Source: Limanda limanda (Eukaryota > Chordata > Actinopteri > Pleuronectiformes > Pleuronectidae). From it: a stretch of 64,000 nucleotides of DNA. The translations under genes and the position numbers were made by a program. Each line of letters starts with the position of its first letter. The first letter of the stretch is position 1. The notes below the pieces were generated by a model that saw only the letters and a program-made list of their open reading frames with translations, ran no database searches and had not been told where the DNA came from. Shown piece after piece: positions 34,001 to 46,325 of the stretch. The DNA is taken from assembly GCF_963576545.1 (NCBI RefSeq), contig NC_083656.1, forward strand, positions 6,886,311 to 6,950,310, read 5' to 3'.

Positions 34001-36119
34001 GTTCGAGGCAGGATTGGAAACCAAAGACCGAAAGGAGAGAAAATACTTGTCTCTCTTGGAATGAAATAGAAGAGTCCAAATAAAACAGACACAGAGATGT
34101 ATTTTACAATCCATTTAACAAACTACATCAGAATTCGCTCGGCTCCTTTGTTTCTGCAATTGCTCGGCGTACGAGGCGCAGACACATCAGATCATTCATC
34201 CCGCGGCTGAGGATGACCTTGGCCGGGAAAACACTTATTTACTCTGGCTACAGGGCGACGTTTAATGCTGCTAATCCTCGTTCCTGCAAAAGCGTGAAGG
34301 TGTCAGAGCCGATCCTCCTGAGCAAACTCTACATCTAATCACCTCGCCGATGCCTCTTCTGAAAACTGTAGATATCATTCTCAAGGATCAGAACAGAAGG
34401 AGACATCGGCGTGCCGCTGTGCAGAGTATCAAGTATTCACTGTGATGTGTTTTATGTCTCTAACAGCCGCGGACGTTACACCAGTGTTCTCTGTAACAAA
34501 GCGCAGCTAATCCTGAATTAGTTATGCCAGGTGACTGACCAGGTCGCAGCGGATTCTGATGAATAAGGTAATAACCTGTCTTTAAATCAATGACGGCCGT
34601 AATTAAAGTGGACCCGTTTAATCTGATAAAGGACGGAGTGTGCGTTCAGCCGAGCGCTGTTCAGCTTTGTGTATTTTTACATCAGCTCTCTCCTCTGCAG
34701 GAAGGAGTTTTGACTTTAGTCTCACAACGCGTGTGTGTAACTGTCTTTTTACACACACAACTAATCAAACAGTGTGGCAATTAAACCCGCTGTTATAGAC
34801 CCTGTTCCCAAAATACATCGCTGAATTCAATCCCATTTACTGCCTTGTTCTGCATTGTATGTGAGCGGATGCTGTGGCGGAGCCTGAGAGATCTCGTGAT
34901 GGTGATACTGTGACAAGGCCCTCTCCAGCCTTATCTTGTGTGGTGCATAATGATATTGCATTTACACTGACCCCGTGACAGACTTAAAAAAATGTAATAA
35001 GGGCCCAGATGCACAGGAGCCAAGGATGAGCCAGAATTTTTTTTTAAAAGGTTCCCGTTATAGACATTCACATACTGCACTTAGATTACGATGTTATGGT
35101 TTTTTTGTTTGTTTGTTCTGTGCAGTTAAATTTGGTTTCATTACATCACAATTCAATTTTTTTTCTGTGGGAGTTTTTCCCTTGTACATAGTGTGAGGTT
35201 GGGATCTGCAGCTCCTGGAACACATCCACTCAGAAGGTATATAATGTACGTCGGTGTTATATGATCTGTTTCACATTGTGTAACTGTTAGTGTTGAGGAG
35301 ACCTGCTGGAACAAACTGCCTGATTTACTTTACAGATTGTACACAAAAAAGACACAACACACATACAAATACGTGTTTAAATTAAGTCTGACAAAGTTTA
35401 TTCATCAACTGATGAGTTTAATTTAAAATACTTGATTCCAAAGTATTTTTTCAAGTTATTGAACAACATTCTTTTTTTCCAGGGTATTTATTTGATATTC
35501 TTTATTTAAGAAACAGTTTGATGTTTTAAGAACCACGATTATTTGCTCTCTTGATGAGAGTTTGACAAATAGATTGATTCCAATCATGTTTGTGAGCAAA
35601 ATGTAGAAGTACAGCCAGTAGTCAGTTAACTTAGCTCTCTACATCACACACAACCCCTCATAAAACCACTAAGCGTGTTTTTAATGCAATAAATATAAAA
35701 GATCTGAGTCCCGGGTAATTGATTTGTTATTAATGGACAAAGCCAGGCGAACTAAATCCCCCAATTTCCAGTGTTTGTGCTAAGCTAAGCTGCTGCTTAA
35801 TTGAGCTTCATATTCAATTTGCAGTCATGACAGCGAATCTCCTCATCTCAAGAAAGTGAAAAGCAAAATTTCCAAAAATAGCGACTCACTCCTTTGAGGA
35901 GATTTTTCTTTGCCGCTGGATTGTGTGTTTGTGAAGTTTTCTAACAGATCGAAATACCAGAGAAACAGGTTTATATTGGTCAGCGCTGGAAAAATAAACT
36001 TGTCCTGCAGAGGTTTTATGAATGTTGCTGCCCGTGGAGCGAGGCTGCCAGAAACAAAAAAAACAGCATGAGGGCAGCAAGAAAATCAGAAGAGAGATGG
36101 AGGACTGAGATAAAGTTCA
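31023..36119. other. Non-coding stretch of about 5 kb
   Basis: No host gene, RNA or named repeat recognised. A CTCF-like site lies at 32578-32590. Frames of up to 142 codons near 32363-32856 overlap on opposite strands and have no domain. T runs are common near 33128 and 35040-35165. Confidence 0.45.
32578..32590 (-). promoter_or_regulatory. CTCF-like core site
   Basis: The minus strand reads ACAGCAGGTGGCG, matching the common CCASYAGRKGGCR core at every position except the first. Such sites can anchor chromatin loops, which would fit a regulatory gene desert. Matches of this quality also arise by chance. Confidence 0.3.
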
Positions 36120-36270
36120 GCAGTAATGGTGTGTTTACTGCTATGGCTCAAGGCGCTGTCTCGGCCACTCTACAAAGCAGGTAATGAGTCTACTCCCTAA
36201 TTTACACATCCTGAGCCATCTCAACAATTTATGAGATGGCCTCCATGTTTGCCTACAGTGTGGACAAAAT
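36120..36270. promoter_or_regulatory. Candidate conserved non-coding element
   Basis: A compact repeat-free block with AAAGCAGGTAATGAGTC, CCTAATTTACACATCC and a GAGATGGC/GCCATCTC inverted pair (GAGCCATCTC then ATGAGATGGCC). Support is texture only. Confidence 0.25.
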
Positions 36271-37279
36271 TCACCTCGTTTTACACGAGAGGTTGTGCTT
36301 CGTGGTTTGTTTCTTGTTTCGCCTGCGCAGCTAAAAGTGAGTTTTTTTCGGGTTTGCAGCAGTTGTGAGAAAGCGTGCGGTTGTGCAGAGTGCATGCACA
36401 CGAGAAAACACGGAGGTAAGTCTGTGAGTGCGTTAACACCGTATCCGTGTGTTCTTTAAACTTTAAAAAGCCTCCGCTAGATAGGTTACGTGCCGAGATG
36501 GAAGGCAAACCTGAGAGTCTCCCGGCATACACAAAGAAGCAGGAACATTTCAGGTCACAAACTGAAAAGCTTTTACCAGTAACAACATTGTTAGGTACAA
36601 AAACACAACAACACAACACCTTGATACAACAAGTGACGCAACACCTGTGAATATTCTCCGGCGATAGTGTGAATAAAGATCCTGATTTCTTTGAGAAGCT
36701 GATCCTTTATCCTCCAACAAAAAATAATCATAAATCACACCTCATATACTAAGGCATAGATACTTGTTGTGGGTGGTAATAATTTGTATGTGTACCATTG
36801 TATCAAATTCAAGGCTACGTTCTAGCTCCACCTAAATGATTGACACAGAGATTCGGCGAAACTCACATCTGAGGCTCTGAGTAACTGACCGGCTTCATTT
36901 AACTAAGCCATCCAGCTTTTTTTACGATGTGACTTGAGATCACTCGTAAAAATGATTTCTCGCACTTTGAATTGTTTTTAGCTCGCAGCTTGTGAGATCT
37001 CCCTGCTCGGCCGCGTGTGGAATGAAGCGGGAGGACCCGTTTACCTCGCAGACACAATTATCATCAGCGTAGAAGGAACTCTGCTCGACAGATAAAAGCG
37101 TGTTGGGGTGGAGGTGCTGGTGGAGATTCGGGCTAAAAATAATATAGGCAGAGCTTCCACACAGCCCGGTCCTGGCCGGCAATACTGACTTGTTAGGGTA
37201 AGCTTTTGATCAAAGACCATCTTCAAGCATCGAGAGGAAGGAAAATCCGCCCCACACAGCCTTATTAATATGCCAACTG
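36271..37279. other. Non-coding stretch
   Basis: No gene or named repeat recognised. Opposing short frames at 36281-36738 and 36940-37316 lack domains. Confidence 0.45.
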
Positions 37280-38060
37280 TATAGTAGCCATTACCTGCTA
37301 AGCCAGCAATGTTCACCCAACCATGTAGGGACTGGCTGTGATGTAATTAAGACATGCTGGATGAGGCCTTCACCTGCCTCCTCAATTATAGCGCTGTATA
37401 TGTTCATTACCACGCCACAGGAAATCTACTCCCAGGACTCATATGTGTCCCTGTGCCTCTTCCCACATGCATCGTATATGTAAACACCAGCACAAACAAA
37501 TCTGCAAACATGTGATCTCTAGACCCTCGGGTTGAGCCCACACTAAATAATTTGCGATAATTTCCCCAGACATAACAGGAAAATCTGCAAATTCAACAAT
37601 AAAGACATGAAACCCTACATACACAGCGCTACAGCCACGGGCTTTATACAACCGGGGACTCCAGCTGTGACTCCAGAAGATTCCTCCCTCCCTCTCAATC
37701 ATGCCACAATGATTTTAAGGACCTCCCGCTTGGCAGCTTTTTATTTCATGCAATTACGTCTGAAAGTGGCACTTATTTCTGCTGAGCTCGAGTCACAATC
37801 GCGTAAACATTTTGTTGCCCCCGGCAAGACGATCGTCCGATGCTGCGTGGAGTCACATGACGGTTGCGGTGGCGTGTACTCTGCATAAATCCTTCATGAT
37901 GTAAAGGGAACATTGAACACGACAGGTAATGTCACCCAGGAGACCGCCAGCATTAACGAACACGTGACTCGTTAAGTGTGCGCTAGGATTCATATTCATT
38001 CATTCTTTTCCATAGGTCGAGGGAATTTCCCAATGCATCATTTACCCGACGTATGATTAT
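37280..38060. promoter_or_regulatory. Candidate conserved non-coding region
   Basis: A long repeat-free block with TAATTAA at 37344-37350, CTCAATTATAGCGC and ATCTAATT-like sites. It resembles clustered enhancers of a developmental locus. Inference from texture only. Confidence 0.22.
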
Positions 38061-38096
38061 AGCATTTACCCAGTAATGGCAGCCTTTGTTGCAAAA

Positions 38097-38114
38097 GTAA
38101 AGGACGTCCTTTAC
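38097..38114. repeat. 18-bp perfect palindrome with GACGTC core
   Basis: GTAAAGGACGTCCTTTAC is identical to its reverse complement. The GACGTC centre resembles a cAMP-response/ATF-type site. It lies just upstream of a LINE remnant. Confidence 0.85.
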
Positions 38115-38159
38115 CTTGAAAGCTGGCAGAACCAAAGCACTGAACTGTGACCCATGCGC

Positions 38160-38425
38160 GGCCTTCAGAGCTCTCTGCTAACACAACTGTGAAAGTTGGA
38201 TGAAACAACCTTCCACGGTTGAATGAGGATATTGTTTGGCCCTGCAGCTGTTGTCATGGCCCAGAGCTCGGATCTGTTATTCGCCCGTGTCAGGCCACAT
38301 GGCGAAAAAAACCTTGAGGTGATATTTGCGATGTGGTTTGACAAACAGATCAACTCAGTTGTGAAATCTAGCTTCCTCCAACTGCGGATTATCTCCCGAA
38401 TCAGCCCCTGTCTGTCGTACATTGC
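38160..38425 (+). pseudogene. LINE reverse-transcriptase fragment
   Basis: The frame from 38223 contains KNLEVIFAMWFDKQINSVVK followed by SSFLQLRIISRI and PCLS. This matches the pattern after the RT active site of CR1/L2/Rex-group LINEs, where K-N-L-G-V-I-F-D and V-V-K-S-S-F-x-Q-L-R are common. The G and D of that motif are changed to E and A-M. The fragment is isolated, with no catalytic ADD box and no 3' end in view. It is an old dead piece in the same orientation as the other LINEs. Confidence 0.8.
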
Positions 38426-41179
38426 ACCTTTATCCTCTTGGCTACTGGGAGACTCTCTGTTCTCCCATGAATTTGGTATTGATTATTCAAATATATAGTA
38501 AAAAAAAACACATTACACCAATACTAGCCTCTTTATACTTGTTCCAAACAAAAATTCGACTGTTTGTCTTCACACCTCTGCACAGTCTCTGAAAAACTTC
38601 CCCCACAGCAAACTTCAATCCCCTGCAGCCCTGCTCGGCCTCTCAGATCCTCCCACTGTGGATTGCTGGCTATCCTGTCTCAGAAGTCTGTTGATAGGAC
38701 TTTCACCAGAGGATGAATCCGTCTCCACAGAATGAGTAATGCTGCTTCTCTTGTGCATTTAAATAATCATCCTAACACCTGTTCGGACTCCCTTGCCACT
38801 TGTGCTGTTTGACCTGATTGTTGACAGTCCTTTTCACACAGAGAAAAGGAAATGGATAGCTTATACAAAATAGCAAGACTTCATATTTTATTTAAAAACA
38901 AACAGTTGTTGTTGAAGATCGGAAGAAAAGCACAAACTCTGGATTGTAGGAGCCTCCTGTTTATCCCGAACCCTCAATTCCCACTGCTCTTTTTCTATGT
39001 GTTACTTTGAAAACAGGATGTTTTGGATTTCATGGCTTCTTAGCTGCTGTGATGTGTGTCCAACACACAGAACTACACATCACCAGCCTGTCAACACACA
39101 CACACACCTCTCACTCGACCTTTTAGCTGTCTTGGAGAAACACTTTTGGAGGTTTTTGGACAGATGGGGGTGATGGTGAAGGAAAGCTGGTGTCCTCCAT
39201 GTAACGTGGCCAGTAGAGTAGGTCATGATTGACTGAAGAAGCAGGGTCAGCTATTATAGGAAACCTTTAGAAAGAGACTGCACTCAGCTCGCTGAAAGTT
39301 ATGTCTGAGGAACCTCATTTGACATTTGGGTGAGCTCTACTCTTGCTGCACTTGCTCCTAAACTTAACCCTGGGCGAACCCGATTTCCTGCCTTTTAAGT
39401 TAACTTATGAACCATCACAGGATTGGCACATGGAGGGAGCTAGACACATTTTCTTCCCACTCACTCTGTCCTTAAGTTACCCTTTCTAGCGGTCCATGCA
39501 AAAATATGAAATTTTACCCGAAACTATCTCACATTTAGGTTGGCATAAGAATTTATTCACACCAAGGAGCCTACAACTGAGGCTTTAGGAAAGGGACTAA
39601 AAGGAAATATGGCAAGTATTGCAAGCATGCCAAGATTCCATGGCTCGGTGAGCCCCATCGTGTGCATGTGAGGTTCATTTATCAGCTTTAGCTTCTTTGT
39701 GTGAAGAATGTTCACTACACTCTACTTTTAATTATCTTGAATTAGCTAATTACCTAAAAGAAGTCAATCATTTTGGAAAGCATCTTAAAATTAACCTTAG
39801 CTAGGCTCATTTAGATCAGGGTTACGATGACTGCAAGGCCTCGTCACAACCAAGGAGACCCTGGTGCTAGTGCTGGTTTAGAGTTGGAATTTAAGGTTTT
39901 CCACGGGTGAGAACCATGTCGTTAAGTCACTTTAATTTCACAGCAACACTAGCTCCCACTTTAAAAGCATCATCATCAGTGGTGTACAGTATTACAGTGA
40001 CCACTCCCGACGTGATAACAATGTTTTCGATGGTCTCACATTTAATTTGATCCCTTCTGTCCCTTTCCTCACCACTGGATAATGATCACGGACGAAATGC
40101 TGCCCAATCACTCCACAACCAATAGATTAAAATAACCACTTTACAGCCTCTTCTCTCGTTAACAAGAATGAGAAGCAGGCAACAAACTTTACGTGCAGAT
40201 GTTGCTTGGTCATTAGAACAGAAGGAGCTAGGTGCAGTAGCCCAGTTAAGGCCGGGGATGATTATAAGTTGACTGACACTGAGATACTGGTGGTGTTTTC
40301 AGTTGGTGTACAAGCTTCTCTCAAACAATGGTTGGAACAGAAGCCTCCACTGGGACTGGAAGGTTCGAGAGGCATCAGGGCTCATTAGGATACAGAACTG
40401 AGCTGTGGTTTTGTTGTGTTGGCAGTTATGGACGACTGTGATACATACAGGCGTGTATACAGACAATGTGCTGCAGTATCTCCTCCTAACACAATGGTGT
40501 GTAGGCATGGTAACCTGTAGACTCCAGTGCAACACCTTTATATACACTCCTAAGATTGGTGGACCTGGTTAGAGCAAAAATAATTAAAAGCCCCTTAAAG
40601 GTGAAATGTTGTGGTTCCTACAATGAAATACAACACAATGAAGGACATCATACATAAAGCCAAGTAAGCCGGTGTGATCATGTGAGTTTCATTGGGCTGG
40701 TGCCCCGGGGATTCACATGGTCACACTGGTGCATTAACCGAAAATAAGCTCTCTGACCATAAATTAGTCGGTGACCCTTGAGAAAAGCCTCAGACATTCT
40801 GGCCCCTCGGTGTTTCGGTGACAAACGACGCAGCCACCAAACCAAGGCCGGCCGGACTCAACATTCATTTAGGCTTGTCCACAGGCAAATGGAGGACATG
40901 ACACTTTCTGATTACTTTATATTGACTCTTCTCTCTTAGCCCGGGGAGAGATGCGGCCCAAAGAGGCCACTCTAACAAAAAGCTACACTCGGGGGCTCAC
41001 TGCTAGACACAACATTTACAGCAGAAATTGTTAGTTAACCCATCTGAAAGGTAACTCTCTCTTAATGGTTTTCATCTCTCTCTGGAAGGCTCCGGTGATT
41101 TGTCGCTGCACTCTCGGCAGCTAGATCACCACTAAGTAAAGGGCGCAGGCGACACCAGCATGAAATAACTGTGGCCATA
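38426..41179. other. Non-coding stretch
   Basis: No host gene, RNA or named repeat recognised. Long segments near 39200-40000 lack even short open frames. A CA run lies near 39096-39106. Confidence 0.45.
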
Positions 41180-41445
41180 ATTACCTCTGCCAAGGAGGTA
41201 ATGTTTCCTTCTTATTTATTACACAAAAACCACACACGCAATTTCTATCAAATTTTTCCGGAAGGGCGGAGCAAGAGCCAAGGAAGAATTGAATGATATT
41301 GCGAGATATGACCTTTACAACATACTCATTGATTTCCTGGGGGAACAATTCATGGATCTTGAAGTAAAAATATCTGATATGTATAGGGGACTGATATTTA
41401 CGACAATTTGGAGCAGATCAAATAGGAAATTCTTTGTCTGAGGAT
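41180..41445 (+). repeat. Dispersed fish repeat, copy B
   Basis: It opens with ATTACCTC, a TGCCAAG spacer and GAGGTAAT, an exact 8-bp inverted pair. It then shows ATTACACAAAAACC, a GGAAGGGCGGAGCAAGAGCC segment, CTGGGGGAACAATTCATGG, TAGGGGACTGATATTTACG and GGAGCAGATCAAAT. Copy A follows the same order, and copy C has it inverted. The TTTG array of copy A is lost here. The element is non-coding and diverged. Confidence 0.75.
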
Positions 41446-41927
41446 GTAAAAAAAATTGATTTTGTATCAGCATCAGCAAAGTCTTGTTAAATTATCTAAT
41501 ACTTTGAAAATATGTAACAAAGGAGTTATTCCAGAAACGTCTCATACACATTGGAGCTCTGGGGCTTTTGTTAAAGGACAGCTGGTCATCCTTGGTTTTC
41601 CTCCACATATTGTGTGGAAGGTTGCACAGCTCCATCCCTCACAGCTGCCAACTACACATGTGCCATACTAAAAACACAGAAAATCTATATCCACTCAGCC
41701 TTAATACTCCAAAGCAGCCACGAGCAGGCCTGTGAGCTCTGAATACATAAGGAACTGGAGATGCCTCTACATGCCTCACACCACCTTTGATTACTGCATA
41801 TCTAACCTTCTGACCCCAAGATACTTTGATCAGCCCGGGCTCCAAGATGCTGGATGTGTGCACCCACTCCTGCGGATACACACTGCCTCCATCACGCTCT
41901 CTGACACTAAATTATAGATTATGTGGA

Positions 41928-41930
<3 letters not shown>
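41446..41930. other. Non-coding stretch
   Basis: No gene recognised. Complementary short frames at 41639-41917 lack domains. Confidence 0.45.

Positions 41931-41978
<48 letters not shown>
41931..41978. repeat. (TG)24 microsatellite
   Basis: Uninterrupted TG array, the longest dinucleotide array in the window. It explains the His/Thr-rich minus-strand frame across it. It is likely to vary in length between individuals. Confidence 0.97.
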
Positions 41979-41979
<1 letters not shown>

Positions 41980-44900
41980 CTGTTGAATAGAGGGGTGAGG
42001 AGTTCTTTCAGTCGTGGCTAAAGCTGCGAGGGGACATGAGCAAAGAACATTTTCCCTGCTCTGCATAGTAATTACCCTGCACCTCAGAACCGACTGAAGT
42101 GCATGGGCACGCTGGCTTGAGATTTCCTATTAAATGTTATGATCAGCATATGCCTTTACAAACTGTGAGCTTAACTCTGGTTGTGCATTTTATACATCTT
42201 GCCCAGTAAAAAGCAGTCATGCCATTTTGTTTATCCCGGCATACGTTTCACTGCAGCTCTGCCGGCTCGTAAAACTGCGAAAACACACCATGGACAGATG
42301 TGGCAGCTGTAAGACACACTTCTCTCATCGCTTCTGGAAAACCTTGCCAATGGCTGCCCGAGTCCCCAGGAAAGATTTTCAGCAGCATAGCGCAAGATTT
42401 CCCGGAGACTTTGGCCGCGCGGTAAAATAAACACAAATGAATAATCAAGAGGTCATGAAATATACATCCATCTGCGATGCATGTTCTGTATCCGATCAAA
42501 CTCTCGGCCCGTGTGCACAGAAACACGCTTGTAGTCTGTTGGTTGTTAGTTTATGTTTACGTCAAAAGAAGCACACGAAGAGCCAAATGAAAGCAAGGAG
42601 GAAAAAAAAGAAGAAACATGCCGAGGAAAGATATTCCAACAGCAAAGGGAGAACAGAGAGAACAGCGAGAACATCTTCTAGCATCTGGGTTAGATAACGC
42701 TGCAAGTTAATCTTACCTCGGGCGGCCTTTTGCCATTCACTGTACAAATGCCAGCAGTAATCCGGGAGTGATTGCATCATTGTTCTATTTAAAACTTTAC
42801 TTAAAGCTTTTCTAGGTGCATTCTAATTAATTTAGGGCTGGGATTCCCTCTGCTTCCTGTTACAAGAACTTTGAACGTGGCTTCATCCGACTACATTATA
42901 AAATAATAACGTAAAAGACGGATTGACCCACTGAACAACCGTTTGGACTTAACTGTACAGAGTCAAAGATCTTTGGCCCTCGAGAGGATCCAGACTTCAA
43001 ACTGTGCAGTTTGAGAGATCTGTTGTCTTATCTGATGAATATTTAATGTCCTGCTGCCTCTTTGGAATCATGAAGCGAACGTGTGGGCAGTTCAGCTGAA
43101 AAATAAAAAAAGGCATAACCGTTTCTTCTTTATGTGAGGCGGCTCAATTATTCAAAGCGGGTCCACCCTCGAGTTCAGTCTCACTGAAGTACAGCAGTAC
43201 AACCATTTGAAAATGTATTTATTGTAATGTTTACAGGCTGATCCGCTCGGGGCGCAAGATAAACGCTGCAACACAAAGATATACATTAAAAAGCATTGAT
43301 TTCTTCTTTCTTCCCTTTGTGTTTGTTTTATAGAGATTTACAGCTGTTAAAATGCCCGAGTTCACTATCAGCATGAAATCAATCAAACGAGAGGTCAACA
43401 GGAAAAGATGATAGGAAACTTTTTGTGTTTTGTTTTTCATTGACGGCTTACGAACAAAGTTTTAATCCACAACCTTCAATCGTGAGCAAAACTCGAGTAT
43501 TTACACTTGAAAGAAATAATAATTTGACTTTCATCGCAATAATTGTCAATTGATATGAAAGATGAATCATGATACGGCCCTAATTAAATCCCCAATCACA
43601 AAACATTATTTTTTAAAACTGCTTTTCTATTTGTTTTTAATGATAATAACGTGACGACTGTTTAAGATTTGGACAGAAACAAAAGGCACTTTCCTGACAT
43701 CTCATTAGGCTTTTGCTTTAAATGACGAGTCTATAATCAGCAGATTAACCAATAATGATAAACAATATTAACCTGCAGCCCTTGAACGCGTCATAAATAA
43801 TCATAAATTGTTAATCAATTTCGACCTTTTCTCTTGATTGATTTTTGCTTCAGAGCAAAAGCAACATCCCTTTTCTCTTTGCCTACTATGTATTATTTTA
43901 AACATTACTGAACTGCCTCAATAGTCCATAATTTACAAGGTTAATTATTTGTTTCATAATATATTTCATCGCTTCTTATTGTGGAACATACATTATGTGA
44001 TAAGAGCGTAAAGCAAACACTAGCAGCCAACTGCTTAATTCCGATATTCCTCTGCATGCAGCTGGCATCACAGGAAGCGCATATAATGGTATAATAAGCT
44101 TGTTTTTCAATATGAGACCTCTCTTCTTATTCTACCAACAAATGCACATTTTATTAGATTTGATCATATAAATTGTTAAGGGTAAACTGTGAGTATATCT
44201 GACAAATAAAATGGAAATACAAGCACAATTTACTTTGGAGTAATTCCCATAAGGAGCCTTTATGTGGTTAGTGAGTGTAGCTTTATATTTGAAGTCACTG
44301 CAGCTTTGTTATTTGGAGCCGTAAATAAAAATACAAATTGCAGACTGGATGGAAGAAACTACCAATATAGCCTTGGTGTTAAAGTACATTTTACAATTGT
44401 AATTGCAAACAAAATAATGTTTTTCTGTTTCATTTATAGCCGTCTATATTTGGTTTCTCTTGCCCACAAGATTTTTTCCATGGTGACTCATAAAATGATG
44501 CAAAAACATAAACTCCAAACCAAATTGCATCATTAATTCTGAGATTCAAGAGTAATCACAATATCCGAGACACGGACTTGCCCCCCTTGTTTATATCTAA
44601 ATACAGAGAGTGACACATGCTGTTGTATAATCAATGCATCGTGATATGAGTGAGGAAGGTAGAGGCGCACACTCGATTGTAAATGTGACCAAAGCGGAGG
44701 GAGACCTCATGAATAATTAATTGTGGATCGTGCAGAGGAGGGGCAAACGATTATTCTGAGTCACCCGCCGTGAATTCAACAGTCTGAGCTTCCTCCCTCG
44801 TTCAAGGTCGCCGTGGGCTCGACACAGACAACATCTGAAATTCTTTAGTCCTTAGAGGGTTGACCTTGACCTCTAGATACTGCATCCCACAATGCTTTGC

Positions 44901-45650
44901 CAAACAGGTTCAATGACTTGTTTTAAAATTTATTTTTTTAATAATATCCGATGAAAAGCATGAACAGAACCTTTGAAATTTGGTGACCTTGCCAACTTGA
45001 TGAAAATTTGATCAGCACATCTCCAAGAGCTGGAAATCAGAGAGCGGAGAATGACCCAAGACCTGGATGTGAGAATCTGTGCTGACTCAATAGAAATGAA
45101 AAAATTATTCATATGTTTTTCTTCTAAATCGAGAGAAACGTCTACGTGTGCAAAAGTCTTATCATTTTAAATCAAGGGGAAAATCTTCAGGGTTTTATTC
45201 CAGGTTTGTCAAGTTCATCAAATCTTCTGTTTTATATGTTTTAGAGAAATTTTGCTCCAGATAAAAAAAACACCTACACGTATATTCCTTGCCATCAGAA
45301 TTGGTACCCTACGAAAATCATGTAAAATAGCCGCAAACGTTTGTTTTAAAAATATCCAACACAATTTATTCATTACTTTTCTGCACATTGTCTTTAATTT
45401 CGACATAATCCCTCCTTTATTAGTGCTCTGCCATGGCCCTGTAATCCTGTATCACTGTCAATCTCTACTGTAACAGTGCTGCAGCTGCACGGCGGCCATT
45501 TTGAGTGAAAGTCGGGCATCTGTTGTGCAGAGATTAAGGAAGATCAGAAGATCACAAATGCTTTCAATCTAGGTTTCATGAGGGGATGAAATGACCTCCC
45601 TCCATGGAACTTTCAGCTCAGTCACACATGAAGTCTTTACACCCCCCATC

Positions 45651-45658
<8 letters not shown>
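41979..45658. other. Non-coding stretch, AT-rich in part
   Basis: No gene recognised. From about 43,430 to 44,560 the DNA is AT-rich with many ATTAAT and AATAAT strings. The block 44640-44780 is repeat-free and contains AATAATTAATTGTGG. Nothing can be called with confidence. Confidence 0.45.

Positions 45659-45700
<42 letters not shown>
45659..45700. repeat. (CT)21 microsatellite
   Basis: Uninterrupted CT array. The Ser-Leu and Arg-Glu repeat frames on the two strands are products of this array and not proteins. Confidence 0.97.
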
Positions 45701-45702
<2 letters not shown>

Positions 45703-46129
45703 TCCCTGCAAGTTCAGGAGGTAAAGCACTTAACAGTGTCTCCAAAAAGCCAGACAGGGAAATGTGGGATACAACAGGTTTAGCTCCACTCTCCCCTGCC
45801 CACACACGAGTGCTTTCCTGTGATTCTTGGCTTTATTTTTCCTCTCCTGAAAAGCCGAAGGTGTTGGTCCACGGAAAACACCGATACAACACAATCTTAC
45901 CACCTGATATGTGAAGTATGTTTCCCCACTTTACCTGTGATGTATATTATAATCATTTCAACAAAAATCTGACAATATTAAACACAAATTGCAGCTTTAC
46001 TGTAAGCATGTTGGTGGCTGATTTTTACACAAATATATTCACGCAATAAAGTTCCCAATCTTTAAAACAATTACGAATCCACGTACGATATAGCACTTTA
46101 ATAATAACAGGAATTATAAACGTAATGCA
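45701..46129. other. Non-coding stretch
   Basis: Nothing recognised. The distal part is AT-rich. Confidence 0.45.
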
Positions 46130-46325
46130 TCTTCAGAAGCTGACTGTCTGTGCTGCTCTCCTCCCTGCAAGAGCGCCTCGGCCACAGAGCCGCCCCTGCA
46201 AAGCTGGAGGGGATCAGTGTCTTGCTCAAGGATGCTTAAGCAGGCCGAATGCTTACCAACATAGCAGCTTAAACCCCGGATCTTCCAGTTGAGGGATGGT
46301 GTCCCTTTCACTGTGGCTTCCTGCC
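46130..46325 (-). mobile_element. SINE-like repeat, minus orientation
   Basis: Read on the minus strand it has a tRNA-like head (GCCACAGTGAAAGGGACACC, then a degenerate box B, GGGGTTTAAGC) followed by the core TTGAGCAAGACACTGATCCC. The same TGAGCAAG core occurs in the SINE at 30222 and in the repeat at 47920. The ends are approximate. Family knowledge supports a fish SINE, but the exact family is not known to me. Confidence 0.6.

Noticed and set aside
45591..45914. Serine/leucine-rich frame and its Arg-Glu-rich mate on the other strand
   Set aside because: Both are translations of the CT microsatellite at 45659-45700. No domain outside the array.
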